A DNA stretch of 32,575 bases, from the NCBI RefSeq assembly GCF_018883605.1, contig NZ_JAHLEM010000045.1:1-32575 (forward strand). The letters are read 5' to 3'. The notes under the pieces are model-generated. The model worked only from the letters and a program-made list of their open reading frames with translations. It ran no database searches and was not told the origin of the DNA. Within the stretch, counting starts at the first letter, position 1; each line of letters opens with the position of its first letter. Below, in pieces: positions 8,103-15,304 of this stretch. This DNA is from Streptomyces niphimycinicus (GTDB lineage: Bacteria > Actinomycetota > Actinomycetes > Streptomycetales > Streptomycetaceae). The translations under genes and the position numbers were made by a program.

Positions 8103-8720
8103 TCAGAAGCACTCGTTCTTGCCCTTGCTGACCTTCATCGAAAGGCCGGAGAGCTTGAACGTGCCCGCACTGGTCGCCCAGGCGGTCTGCTTCACGCCGA
8201 CCAGCGTCGCCGAATCCGACTGCTGACCGAACGAACCGGGATCGGCCGCATCGCCCTTGTTGATGCCAGGACCCTTGTGGGCGTCACCCGCCGCCACACC
8301 GATGTCGATCCCACGGAACGTGGCGTCCGCGTTGAGCTGATCGAGATCGATGAAGAGGTTCTTGGCCTCGACCTGCTTGCTGCCGTTGCCCGCCGTCAGC
8401 TTCAGCGACACATCGCCGAAGACGGGAACCGGGATCACGACGGACTGGCACAGGCCCTTGAGCTTCGCGCTCTTGAACGCCGACACCGCGACGGGGATCT
8501 TCTTGCCCCCGTGCTGGGTGTCCAGCGCGCCGTACTGCGCGAACCCGGTGCCGTCGAGCCGGTCGACCGACACCTTGAACTGCTGACCGGACACGTTGAA
8601 CGAGGCCGCGAGCGCACCCTGGGACAGGGCGACGCCGATCGCGGCCGTGGCAGCAACGCTCGGCACCATGACAACGGCGAACCGCTTCCATCTGGTGCCG
8701 CCACGAGCCACGGACTCCAT
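8103..8720 (-). CDS. DUF6230 exported protein
   Basis: Function unknown; members have at times been labelled cholesterol esterase, for which I see no catalytic motif. The start ATG 8720 has an excellent AAGGAGGA ribosome site 5 to 6 bases upstream; 205 residues. Basic MESVARGGTRWKRF is followed by a hydrophobic segment (about 14-38, ending GALAASF), either a signal peptide or an N-terminal anchor. The rest is small-residue-rich and beta-strand-like, with a conserved GLCQSV Cys in mid-protein and a C-terminal GKNECF Cys, which may pair outside the cell. It is the first gene of the minus-strand cassette and is followed by a hairpin. A 560-bp upstream gap carries three inverted repeats. Confidence 0.88.
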   Translation of the reverse strand: MESVARGGTRWKRFAVVMVPSVAATAAIGVALSQGALAASFNVSGQQFKVSVDRLDGTGFAQYGALDTQHGGKKIPVAVSAFKSAKLKGLCQSVVIPVPVFGDVSLKLTAGNGSKQVEAKNLFIDLDQLNADATFRGIDIGVAAGDAHKGPGINKGDAADPGSFGQQSDSATLVGVKQTAWATSAGTFKLSGLSMKVSKGKNECF

Positions 8721-9281
8721 GACTTTCCTCCTTCTCGGACGTACATCTCCGGCCGGGGCGAACCCCGGACCTGGGATGGGAGAAGTGCTACGTCCTCGGG
8801 AAGGAGAGCGCCCACGTCTGACAGGCGCACACCGCACCCGCAACACCGGCGATCACCCCCGAGCGACAACCACTGGCCACGCAATCTCGCGCAACCTCCT
8901 GGACAGGCCCTGCCTTTGGGGCAGAGACCCCCCTGTCCACGGCCGACGCCACTGCCGTCGGCCTGCCCGGTGGGGACCCAACCACACCGACGCGCCGACC
9001 GGATGCCGAGCTACGGAGGGATGGACCGAGCTTGGCCGATCGTGGTCCATTCCCGGCCCAGGCACAAGGGGTTCGTTACTAGCGAGTAACGGACGGATAA
9101 CCGAACTGCGGCAGGACGGTCGAGATCGGGCACGCACGGTCGCCGGACAGTGACCGGAAAGAGAGGGAGATTTACTCCAAGACCGGACAAAGCCCGGCCC
9201 CGCATTTACTGGCAGTAACAGCGACCGCGTTTACCAAGTTTTGGTAAAGAGCGGCCGCTGTGTTGTTTGAGGAGCCCGAGG
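8721..9281. promoter_or_regulatory. Gene-free upstream region with three inverted repeats
   Basis: This 561-bp gap lies between two minus-strand genes and shows no credible coding frame. Its distal part holds three dyads: CGTTACT-AGCG-AGTAACG (9074-9091), TTACT-GGC-AGTAA (9206-9218) and TTTACCAA-GTT-TTGGTAAA (9230-9248). A TTTACTCC half-site lies near 9170. The first two share the TTACT/AGTAA half-sites, the form seen in many TetR-family operators. They are 350-530 bp upstream of the DUF6230 start, so a distal promoter with a long leader is possible. The third dyad, 34 bp after the ybbN-like stop, could instead help terminate that gene. Confidence 0.55.
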
Positions 9282-10253
9282 TCAGAACAGCACGCGCGCC
9301 AACGCGCCGCGCGCCGCCACCACTCGGGGGTCCTCACCGCCGATCACCTCGAACAGGCTCAGGAGATGAACGCGGGCCGCGTCCCGATCGTCCCCGGCCG
9401 TACGACGCACCGTCTCCACCAACCGCCCGAAGGCGTCTTCCACATGACCGCCCACCAGGTCCAGGTCGGCCGCCGTGATCTGGGCCTTGGCGTCCGCCGG
9501 GCTCTCCGCCGCCGCCTTGCGCGCCTGCGTGGCGTCCACGCCCTGAACGCGCTCCAGCAACTGGGCCTGGGCCAGGCCCAGCTTGGCCTCGCCGTTGGCC
9601 GGGTCGTCGGCGAGCACGCTCCGGTACGCCGCCACCGCACCGCCCAGGTCCCCGGCGTCCAGCGCCTGATGGGCCGCGCCGAGCGCGGTCTCCTGCGGCG
9701 ACTCGGGGACCTCCGGGGCGGCCTCCTCGGCACCCTCGTCCTGGGCGCCGGGTTCAACAGGTGTACCGACGATGCCGAACTGCTGCTCGGCGGCCTGGAT
9801 GAGCTGGTCCAGCACCTGGCGGATCTGCGCCTCGGGCGCGGCACCCTGGAAGAGCGGCACCGGCTGGCCCGCGATCACCGCGAAGACCGCGGGGATGCCC
9901 TGGACGCCGAACTGCTGGAAGAGCATCTGGTTGGCGTCGACGTCGATCTTCGCGAGGACGAACTGCCCCGCGTACTCGGTGGCCAGCCGCTCCAGGATGG
10001 GACCGAGCTGCTTGCACGGCTCGCACCACTCGGCCCAGAAGTCGATGACGACCGGCACTTCGGTGGAGCGTTGCAGGACGTCCTGCTGAAAACCCGCTTC
10101 GTCGACATTGAAGATCAGACGGGCGGGCGCCGCGGCGCCCCCGGAGCGGGCCGCCTGGGCCCGCGCCTGCTCCGCCTTCTGCTTCGCTTCTCCGGCCGCC
10201 TTCACCGCGGCGAGGTCGACCACTCCACTCATGGACATGTTCCGTGGCTGCAT
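9282..10253 (-). CDS. Thioredoxin-domain TPR protein (YbbN/CnoX-like co-chaperone)
   Basis: Combines an N-terminal thioredoxin fold with C-terminal tetratricopeptide-type helices, the architecture of E. coli YbbN (CnoX), a chaperone-linked protein; cytoplasmic. The start ATG 10253 (MQPRNMSMSGVVDL) is chosen for the GGGGAGGATAGGA stretch upstream; ATG 10238 and 10232 are alternatives. 323 residues. The thioredoxin domain covers about 47-155, with an active-site-like WCEPCK at Cys77/Cys80 and GIPAVFA holding the cis-proline. Here both cysteines are kept, so redox activity is possible. A Lys/Ala/Gln-rich helix lies at 14-36. An acidic linker (about 175-190) leads to the helical repeats (AAYRSVLADDPANGEAKLGLAQAQL). 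It diverges from tetR across a palindrome. Confidence 0.92.
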   Translation of the reverse strand: MQPRNMSMSGVVDLAAVKAAGEAKQKAEQARAQAARSGGAAAPARLIFNVDEAGFQQDVLQRSTEVPVVIDFWAEWCEPCKQLGPILERLATEYAGQFVLAKIDVDANQMLFQQFGVQGIPAVFAVIAGQPVPLFQGAAPEAQIRQVLDQLIQAAEQQFGIVGTPVEPGAQDEGAEEAAPEVPESPQETALGAAHQALDAGDLGGAVAAYRSVLADDPANGEAKLGLAQAQLLERVQGVDATQARKAAAESPADAKAQITAADLDLVGGHVEDAFGRLVETVRRTAGDDRDAARVHLLSLFEVIGGEDPRVVAARGALARVLF

Positions 10254-10324
10254 GGTCCTATCCTCCCCTCTTCCCGCGGTGAAGGGAAAAGCGCATCGGC
10301 CGATGGCCCGGCCGTGGCACACCC

Positions 10325-10347
10325 TTACGCTACGAGCCGTAGCGTAA
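10325..10347. promoter_or_regulatory. 23-bp palindromic operator between ybbN-like gene and tetR
   Basis: TTACGCTACG (10325-10334) and CGTAGCGTAA (10338-10347) form perfect 10-bp arms around AGC. This is the size and symmetry of a TetR-family operator. It lies between the divergent genes, just upstream of the tetR -35 region and 72 bp before the other start. Autoregulation by the adjacent TetR protein is the likely use (inference). Confidence 0.8.
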
Positions 10348-10354
10348 CTCACCA

Positions 10355-10391
10355 GGGACGGTCTGCGGTACTGGCGGGTAGGGTGCCGCGC
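10355..10391 (+). promoter_or_regulatory. Putative leaderless promoter of tetR
   Basis: TAGGGT (10379-10384) fits the TANNNT -10 pattern and ends exactly 7 bases before the ATG at 10392. GGGACG (10355-10360) lies 18 bp upstream as a weak -35. No ribosome site is visible, consistent with a leaderless mRNA. Confidence 0.55.
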
Positions 10392-11066
10392 ATGAGCCCG
10401 TCCGCACGCCGCACCGGGCGCCCGCGCAGCGCCGAGGCCGACCGAGCCATCCTGGGCGCCACCCGTGCCGCCCTGGTGGAACTGGGCTGGGCGAAGCTGA
10501 CGCTGGGCGATGTGGCGGCCCGCGCCGGAGTCGCCAAGACGACGCTCTACCGCCGCTGGGCGAGCAAGTGCGAGCTGGTGGTGGACGCCATCGCGGCGGC
10601 CTTCGACGAACACCTGGAGGCGACCGACCGCGGCAGTCTGCACGCCGATGTGGAGGCCGTGGTGATCCGGCTGGGGGCGCTGCTTCAGCGGCCCGAGACG
10701 GGTACCGCGCTGATGGCGGTCATCGCGGAGGCCATGCACGACGAGGCGCTGCGGTGCCGGGTCCGCTCGGCGATCGTGGACCGGCAGAAGCGGCTGGTCA
10801 CGGTCGGCCGGGAGCGCGCCCGGCTCCGCGGCGAGCTGCCGCGCGAGGAGGATCCGCAGGAGTCGGCCCGCAACGCGGACCTGATCTTCGACACGGTCGC
10901 CGGGGCGGTGCTCCACCGGCTGATGATCAGTGCGGAACCGGTGGACCCGCGGTGGGCCCGCGATTTCACGGACCTGCTGCTGTACGGACTGACCGGGGCG
11001 GACTCCGGCGGCGCCGCGGCCGGACCCGCCCCGCAGGGGGCTCAGAAGCCGGCCGGCTCCGTATAG
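10392..11066 (+). CDS. TetR-family transcriptional regulator
   Basis: DNA-binding repressor of the TetR class; 224 residues from ATG 10392 (MSPSARRTGRPRSAEAD). The helix-turn-helix is at about 34-57 (LTLGDVAARAGVAKTTLYRRWASK). The remainder is the helical ligand-binding and dimer domain (ALMAVIAEAMHDEALRCRVRS), ending in a Gly/Ala/Pro-rich tail. The ligand is unknown. The palindrome at 10325-10347 is probably its own operator and may also control the divergent thioredoxin-like gene. Its 3' end overlaps the convergent icmA 3' end by 25 bp (11042-11066), so transcription of either may interfere with the other. Confidence 0.93.
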   Translation: MSPSARRTGRPRSAEADRAILGATRAALVELGWAKLTLGDVAARAGVAKTTLYRRWASKCELVVDAIAAAFDEHLEATDRGSLHADVEAVVIRLGALLQRPETGTALMAVIAEAMHDEALRCRVRSAIVDRQKRLVTVGRERARLRGELPREEDPQESARNADLIFDTVAGAVLHRLMISAEPVDPRWARDFTDLLLYGLTGADSGGAAAGPAPQGAQKPAGSV

Positions 11067-12778
11067 ATTCCCCACTCGTCGCGGAGGGCGTCGCAGATCT
11101 CGCCGAGGCTCGCCTCGGCACGTACCGCCCTCAGCATCGGCTCGATCATGTTGGACCCCTCGCGGGCGGCGGCGACCAGCGCCCGCAGCCCCTCGGCGAT
11201 CTCCGCCTCGTCCCGGGCGGCCTTACGGGCGCCCAGCACCCGTACCTGCTCGCGCTCGACCTCATGGCTGACCCGCAGGATCTCCAGATCGCCGGTGACC
11301 GAGCCCTCGTGGCAGTTGACGCCGACGACCTTCTTGTCCCCCTTCTCCAGGGACCGCTGGTAGCGGAAGGCTGATTCGGCGATCTCGCCGGTGAACCAGC
11401 CGTCCTCGATGCCCTGGAGGATGCCGGCGGTGATCGGCCACGGGGGCCGCTGTCCGTCCGGTACCGTGCGGCAGCCGCGCTCCTTGATCTGCTCGAAGAT
11501 CTTCTCGGCGTCGGCCTCGATCCGGTCGGTGAGCGCCTCGATGTACCAGGAACCGCCCAGCGGATCGGCCACATTGAGGACGCCGGTCTCCTCCATCAGC
11601 ACCTGCTGGGTGCGCAGGGCGATCTCGGCGGCCTGCTCGCTGGGCAGCGCCAGGGTCTCGTCCAGGGCGTTGGTGTGCAGCGAGTTGGTGCCGCCGAGGA
11701 CCGCGGCGAGGGCCTCCACGGCCGTCCGCACCACGTTGTTGTACGGCTGCTGGGCGGTGAGCGAGACCCCGGCGGTCTGGGTGTGGAACCGCAGCCACTG
11801 CGCCTTCTCGGTTTTCGCCCCGTAGACATCGCGCATCCAGCGGGCCCAGATCCGGCGGGCGGCGCGGAACTTGGCGATCTCCTCGAAGAAGTCGACATGC
11901 GCGTCGAAGAAGAAGGACAGCCCGGGCGCGAAGGTGTCGACGTCCAGCCCCCGGGAGAGGCCGAGCTCCACATAGCCGAAGCCGTCGGCGAGGGTGTACG
12001 CCAGCTCCTGCGCGGCCGTCGCCCCGGCCTCGCGGATGTGGTAGCCGGAGACCGACAGCGGCTTGTACGCCGGGATGCCCTCGGAGCAGTACTCCATCAG
12101 GTCGCCGATCAGCTTCAGATGCGGCTCGGGCGGGAAGAGCCACTCCTTCTGCGCGATGTACTCCTTGAAGATGTCCGTCTGGAGCGTGCCGTTGAGCCGC
12201 GAGATGTCCACGCCCTGGCGCTCGGCGGCGACCAGGTACATACAGAAGACGGGGACGGCCGGGCCGCTGATGGTCATCGAGGTGGTGACATCGCCGAGCG
12301 GGATGTCCTTGAAGAGGATCTCCATATCGGCGGCGGAGTCGATGGCGACACCGCAGTGGCCGACCTCGCCGAGCGAGTGGGGATCGTCGGAGTCGCGGCC
12401 CATCAGGGTCGGCATGTCGAAGGCGACCGAGAGCCCGCCGCCGCCCGCCTTCAGGATCATCTTGTAGCGCTCATTGGTCTGCTCGGCATTGCCGAACCCC
12501 GCGAACTGGCGGATGGTCCAGGCCCGGCCCCGGTATCCGGTGGCGTACAGACCACGGGTGTACGGGAACTCGCCGGGCCAGCCGATCCGCTCGAACCCCT
12601 CGACGGTGTCGCCCGGGGCGGGTCCGTAGACCGGCTCGACGGGATCCCCCGACAGCGTGGAGCGCGTCCAATCCCTTGGGGGCTTCGCCCCCAAACCCCC
12701 GGCAGCCTCGCGTTTGTGCGCGGCGTCGTACCGGGCCTGCCACCGACGGCGGCCCGCCTCAATGCCTTCGGCGTCCAT
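11042..12778 (-). CDS. icmA: Isobutyryl-CoA mutase large subunit
   Basis: Adenosylcobalamin-dependent isomerase linking isobutyryl-CoA and n-butyryl-CoA, feeding valine breakdown into polyketide precursors. 578 residues from ATG 12778 ([18 protein letters not shown]). It has the substrate-binding barrel only; the B12-binding small subunit (IcmB) must be encoded elsewhere. Two positions separate this enzyme from methylmalonyl-CoA mutase: TIRQF gives Phe92 (Tyr89 in the mutase) and YIAQKEW gives Gln210 (Arg207). The spacing of 118 residues is the same as in known IcmA (Phe80, Gln198). [10 protein letters not shown] holds the active-site Tyr-His. Residues about 25-40 ([11 protein letters not shown]) are extra compared with the 566-residue S. 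cinnamonensis protein as I recall it, and are encoded by a palindromic repeat. Its promoter looks leaderless. Confidence 0.95.
   Translation of the reverse strand: MDAEGIEAGRRRWQARYDAAHKREAAGGLGAKPPRDWTRSTLSGDPVEPVYGPAPGDTVEGFERIGWPGEFPYTRGLYATGYRGRAWTIRQFAGFGNAEQTNERYKMILKAGGGGLSVAFDMPTLMGRDSDDPHSLGEVGHCGVAIDSAADMEILFKDIPLGDVTTSMTISGPAVPVFCMYLVAAERQGVDISRLNGTLQTDIFKEYIAQKEWLFPPEPHLKLIGDLMEYCSEGIPAYKPLSVSGYHIREAGATAAQELAYTLADGFGYVELGLSRGLDVDTFAPGLSFFFDAHVDFFEEIAKFRAARRIWARWMRDVYGAKTEKAQWLRFHTQTAGVSLTAQQPYNNVVRTAVEALAAVLGGTNSLHTNALDETLALPSEQAAEIALRTQQVLMEETGVLNVADPLGGSWYIEALTDRIEADAEKIFEQIKERGCRTVPDGQRPPWPITAGILQGIEDGWFTGEIAESAFRYQRSLEKGDKKVVGVNCHEGSVTGDLEILRVSHEVEREQVRVLGARKAARDEAEIAEGLRALVAAAREGSNMIEPMLRAVRAEASLGEICDALRDEWGIYTEPAGF
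12673..12705. repeat. Short GC palindromic repeat inside icmA
   Basis: TTGGGGGC (12676-12683) and GCCCCCAA (12687-12694) are perfect arms around TTC, flanked by CCC and CCCCC. Read on the minus strand, the GGGGGTTTGGGGGCGAAG stretch resembles a short repeat I know from many Streptomyces intergenic regions. Here it is in the icmA coding frame and adds residues around 27-36. Confidence 0.7.
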
Positions 12779-12784
12779 GCTTCA

Positions 12785-12814
12785 AAAGTACTAGGACGTC
12801 CTACTAATTGTCGA
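12785..12814 (-). promoter_or_regulatory. icmA promoter with a palindrome in the spacer
   Basis: On the minus strand TCGACA (12814-12809) as -35 and TACTTT (12790-12785) as -10 are 18 bp apart, and the -10 ends 6 bases before the icmA ATG, with no ribosome site. The 12-bp perfect palindrome TAGGACGTCCTA (12792-12803) fills the spacer, where a bound regulator would block or reshape RNA polymerase binding. Confidence 0.6.
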
Positions 12815-12929
12815 CGCGACACCGGCCACACTGGGCCGAACGAGGACATTCCACTCCCCCACCGCGCGCCTCGTCCAGCCCCGGACGGGACACGCGGAAG
12901 GGACGCGCGGAAGGGCTACAGACCGCCGG

Positions 12930-13262
12930 TCAGACCTGCGCGGGCGCGGGCTCGGCGCCGCTGACCAGCGGCTCCACCTCGCGGGTGACCTTGCGCTCGA
13001 CGAAGAACGCGGCCGTGGGGATGGTGCCCGCGACCAGGACCCACAGCAGCTTGCCGAACGGCCATTTGGCCTTGGAGCCGAGGTCGAAGGCGAAGACCAG
13101 GTAGATGATGTAGAGCACACCGTGGATCTGGGAGACCACGAGCGTGAGGTCCTCGCCCGTGTCGAAGCCGTACTTGAACACCATGCAGGTGCAGAGCACG
13201 AGCAGCATCACTGCGGTGACATAGGCCATGACCCGGTAGCGGGTCAGCACGCTGCGTTTCAT
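12930..13262 (-). CDS. DUF3817 membrane protein
   Basis: Small integral membrane protein of unknown role; 110 residues from ATG 13262 (MKRSVLTRYRVMAYVTAV). Three hydrophobic helices are visible: AYVTAVMLLVLCTCMVF, HGVLYIIYLVFAF and LLWVLVAGTIPTAAFF. They are followed by the family's typical ERKV basic end and a short Pro/Ala tail. The QIHGVLYIIYLVFAFDL stretch is the family signature. It has a paralogue at 16644-16988. A MarR gene lies just upstream on the same strand (53-bp gap), and a read-through operon is possible. Confidence 0.9.
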   Translation of the reverse strand: MKRSVLTRYRVMAYVTAVMLLVLCTCMVFKYGFDTGEDLTLVVSQIHGVLYIIYLVFAFDLGSKAKWPFGKLLWVLVAGTIPTAAFFVERKVTREVEPLVSGAEPAPAQV

Positions 13263-13315
13263 GCCCTGAGCGTAACCGCCCGTTCCGGGGCGATCTTCGC
13301 CGCCCCCGCTCTTCG

Positions 13316-13825
13316 TCAGCCGTCCTCGAAGTCCTCCGCGGCGACCCGCAGCGGGCGCAGCATGTCGAAGATCCGGCCGCAGTCCTCGGCGTCGTAGACC
13401 CCGAGCCCGAATTCCATCGCCATCAGATCGCGGGTGGCCGATTCGACCACCTCACGGCCCCGGTCGGTGATCGAGGCCAGGGTGCCGCGGCCGTCGTTGG
13501 GGTTCGGCCGCTTGTCGACCAGACCCGATTTGACCAGGCGGTCCACCGTATTGGTGACCGAGGTCGGGTGGACCATCAGCCGCTCGCCGATCTTGGACAT
13601 CGGCAGCTCACCGGATCTGGAGAAGGTGAGCAGCACCAGCGCCTCATAGCGCGCGAAGGTCAGTCCGTACGGTTTGACGACCGCGTCGACCTGGCTGAGC
13701 AGAATCTGGTGGGCCCGCATGATCGAGGTGATCGCGCCCATGGAGGGCACGGACCCCCACCGCTGCTTCCAGAGCTCATCGGCACGGGCGATGGGGTCGA
13801 ACGACAGGCTGAGCGGCTTCGGCAC
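13316..13825 (-). CDS. MarR-family transcriptional regulator
   Basis: A winged-helix repressor of 169 residues from GTG 13825 (VPKPLSLSFDPIARADE). The winged helix spans about 60-130: FARYEALVLLTFSRSGELPMSKIGERLMV, then the recognition helix TSVTNTVDRLVKSGLV and the wing RPNPNDGRGTLASIT. The family senses small phenolic or lipophilic ligands, or oxidants; no Cys is seen that would suggest a redox sensor. It sits between the MFS gene (43 bp upstream) and the DUF3817 gene, all on the minus strand. The target is unknown. A -10-like TAGGGT 7 bases before the GTG suggests a leaderless transcript. Confidence 0.93.
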   Translation of the reverse strand: MPKPLSLSFDPIARADELWKQRWGSVPSMGAITSIMRAHQILLSQVDAVVKPYGLTFARYEALVLLTFSRSGELPMSKIGERLMVHPTSVTNTVDRLVKSGLVDKRPNPNDGRGTLASITDRGREVVESATRDLMAMEFGLGVYDAEDCGRIFDMLRPLRVAAEDFEDG

Positions 13826-13832
13826 ACCACCG

Positions 13833-13861
13833 ACCCTACCGGCCGGTCATATCGTGGTCAG
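13833..13861 (-). promoter_or_regulatory. Putative leaderless promoter of the marR gene
   Basis: Minus-strand CTGACC (13861-13856) and TAGGGT (13838-13833) are 17 bp apart, and TAGGGT ends 7 bases before the GTG at 13825. A 10-bp palindrome ACCGGCCGGT (13838-13847) overlaps the -10 edge and could be the autoregulatory site. Confidence 0.55.
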
Positions 13862-13868
13862 CCCTATC

Positions 13869-15224
13869 TCATACTTCGGGCCGGGCGGGCCCGGAGACGG
13901 TGCGCCGCACCTCCAGGGCCACCAGCAGCGAGCACAGCGCCCCACAGCCAGCCGCCGTCGCGGCCACCACATGGACCGGTACGAACTCGGCGACCGCGCC
14001 GGAGACCGCCATCCCAAAACCCTGCGCGGTCATCAGCCCGGCCGTCAGCACCGTCATCGCCCGGCCGCGCAGCTCGTCCGGTACGGCGGCGAGGAACCAC
14101 TGGTCGAGGCCGAGGCTGTAGGCGATCCCGCAGCCGGTCAGCATCTGGAGGGCCAGCGCCCAGCCGAACGACGGACGGACGGCGTACCCCAGGGCGGGCA
14201 GCATCGCCAGAACGCCGACCGGCAGCGTCAGCCGCGCCCGGGCCCGCGGTCCCAGCAGCGAGCCCACCAGCGCCTCGCTGACGACCGCGCCGACCGGCAT
14301 CCCGCACATCAGCAGCCCGAGCCCCACCGAGCCGAGCCCCAGCCCATCGGAGTACGGCGTCAGCAGGGCCTCCGGCATCACCACGAACATCGGCGGCACC
14401 CACGACAGCAGCATCAGCGCCCGGATCCTGCGGTCCGCGAACAGCCGCCGCATCCCGCTCAGCGAATCCCCGAGCAGGGGGCACCTCCCAGCGGTAGCTG
14501 GGGGAGCCCCGCCCCCGGCCATCTGCCGCGCCGGGCGGCGGCGGGTGCCGAAGCGGAGCACCAGCGCCGAGCCGACGAGCGCCGCCGCCGTGAGCGCCAG
14601 CGCGGCCCGCGGCGAGACGGCGGCCAGCAGCAGCCCGCCGACCCCGAACCCGGCGAGCTGCGCGGTCTGGGCGGTGATCCGGATGACCGAGCGGCCCAGG
14701 ACGAAGGCGTCGCCCTCGCCGAGGATGTCGCCGAGCGTCGCCGACCGGGTCCCGCTGAACACCGGCGAGATCGCGGCGGGCACACAGCGCAGCGCGAGCA
14801 GCGCGGCCACCGGCATCCCCGGCACCACCATGGCGGCCACACATCCGGCGTGCACCAGATCGCAGACCACCAGCACCCGGCGGGCCGGGAAGCGGTCGGC
14901 GACGGAGGACAGCAGGGCGCCGCCGATCACATACGGCAGCATCGAGGTGGCGAACGTCAGGGCGCTGAGCAGCGGCGATCCGGTGAGCCGGAAGACGAGT
15001 ACGGACAGCGCGAGCTGGCCGACCACCTCGCCGAGCATGGAGACCAGATGCGCGGCGAAGACGGCCCGGAACTCCCGGACCGCGAACACCGCGCCATAGC
15101 CAACGCCCCCCGGACCCCGCGGCGGCCCCTGGTCGTCACCGGGCGCGAGCTCGGGTCGGGAGGCGTGCGCGTCGGGGCGCGACTCGGCAGGGCCCGTCGT
15201 ACCGGGCCCGGAGGGCGTTGACAT
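13869..15224 (-). CDS. MFS transporter with a repeat-encoded loop
   Basis: Probable proton-driven exporter of the major facilitator class; 451 residues from ATG 15224. After a Pro/Gly-rich N-terminal tail (about 1-48), roughly ten to twelve membrane helices follow, e.g. SALTFATSMLPYVIGGALLS, RVLVVCDLVHAGCVAAMVV and VGLGLLMCGMPVGAVVSEAL. A conserved loop SVADRFPARR follows helix 2. The substrate cannot be read from sequence. In the central loop between the two halves, residues about 236-250 (MAGGGAPPATAGRCP) are encoded by a short palindromic repeat. No clear ribosome site precedes the start. It diverges from the ArsR-like gene across an 80-bp region with dyads, so that protein probably controls it. 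Confidence 0.9.
   Translation of the reverse strand: MSTPSGPGTTGPAESRPDAHASRPELAPGDDQGPPRGPGGVGYGAVFAVREFRAVFAAHLVSMLGEVVGQLALSVLVFRLTGSPLLSALTFATSMLPYVIGGALLSSVADRFPARRVLVVCDLVHAGCVAAMVVPGMPVAALLALRCVPAAISPVFSGTRSATLGDILGEGDAFVLGRSVIRITAQTAQLAGFGVGGLLLAAVSPRAALALTAAALVGSALVLRFGTRRRPARQMAGGGAPPATAGRCPLLGDSLSGMRRLFADRRIRALMLLSWVPPMFVVMPEALLTPYSDGLGLGSVGLGLLMCGMPVGAVVSEALVGSLLGPRARARLTLPVGVLAMLPALGYAVRPSFGWALALQMLTGCGIAYSLGLDQWFLAAVPDELRGRAMTVLTAGLMTAQGFGMAVSGAVAEFVPVHVVAATAAGCGALCSLLVALEVRRTVSGPARPEV
14477..14516. repeat. Short palindromic repeat inside the MFS gene
   Basis: CTCCCAGC (14485-14492) pairs with GCTGGGGGAG (14497-14506; one bulged G), and is flanked by GGGGGC and GCCCC. The GGGGGCACCTCCCAGC motif followed by GCTGGGGGAG is one I recall as widely repeated in Streptomyces genomes, usually between genes. 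Here it is read in frame in the central loop of the transporter. Confidence 0.7.
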
Positions 15225-15235
15225 GCCGGAAGCGT

Positions 15236-15280
15236 GCCCGTACGGGCGGGGCGGGCTCTAGTGTTTCGGCCAGAGCCGAA
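15236..15280. promoter_or_regulatory. Operator region between MFS and ArsR-like genes
   Basis: Two dyads lie in the 80-bp divergent gap: the perfect 12-bp palindrome GCCCGTACGGGC (15236-15247) and TTCGGC-CAGA-GCCGAA (15265-15280). TAGTGT (15259-15264) could be a -10 box for the rightward gene, putting the second dyad over the transcription start. The arrangement fits an ArsR-type repressor controlling both genes (inference). Confidence 0.55.
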
Positions 15281-15304
15281 TCTTCGCGATCGGGGGGCGA
15301 GACC

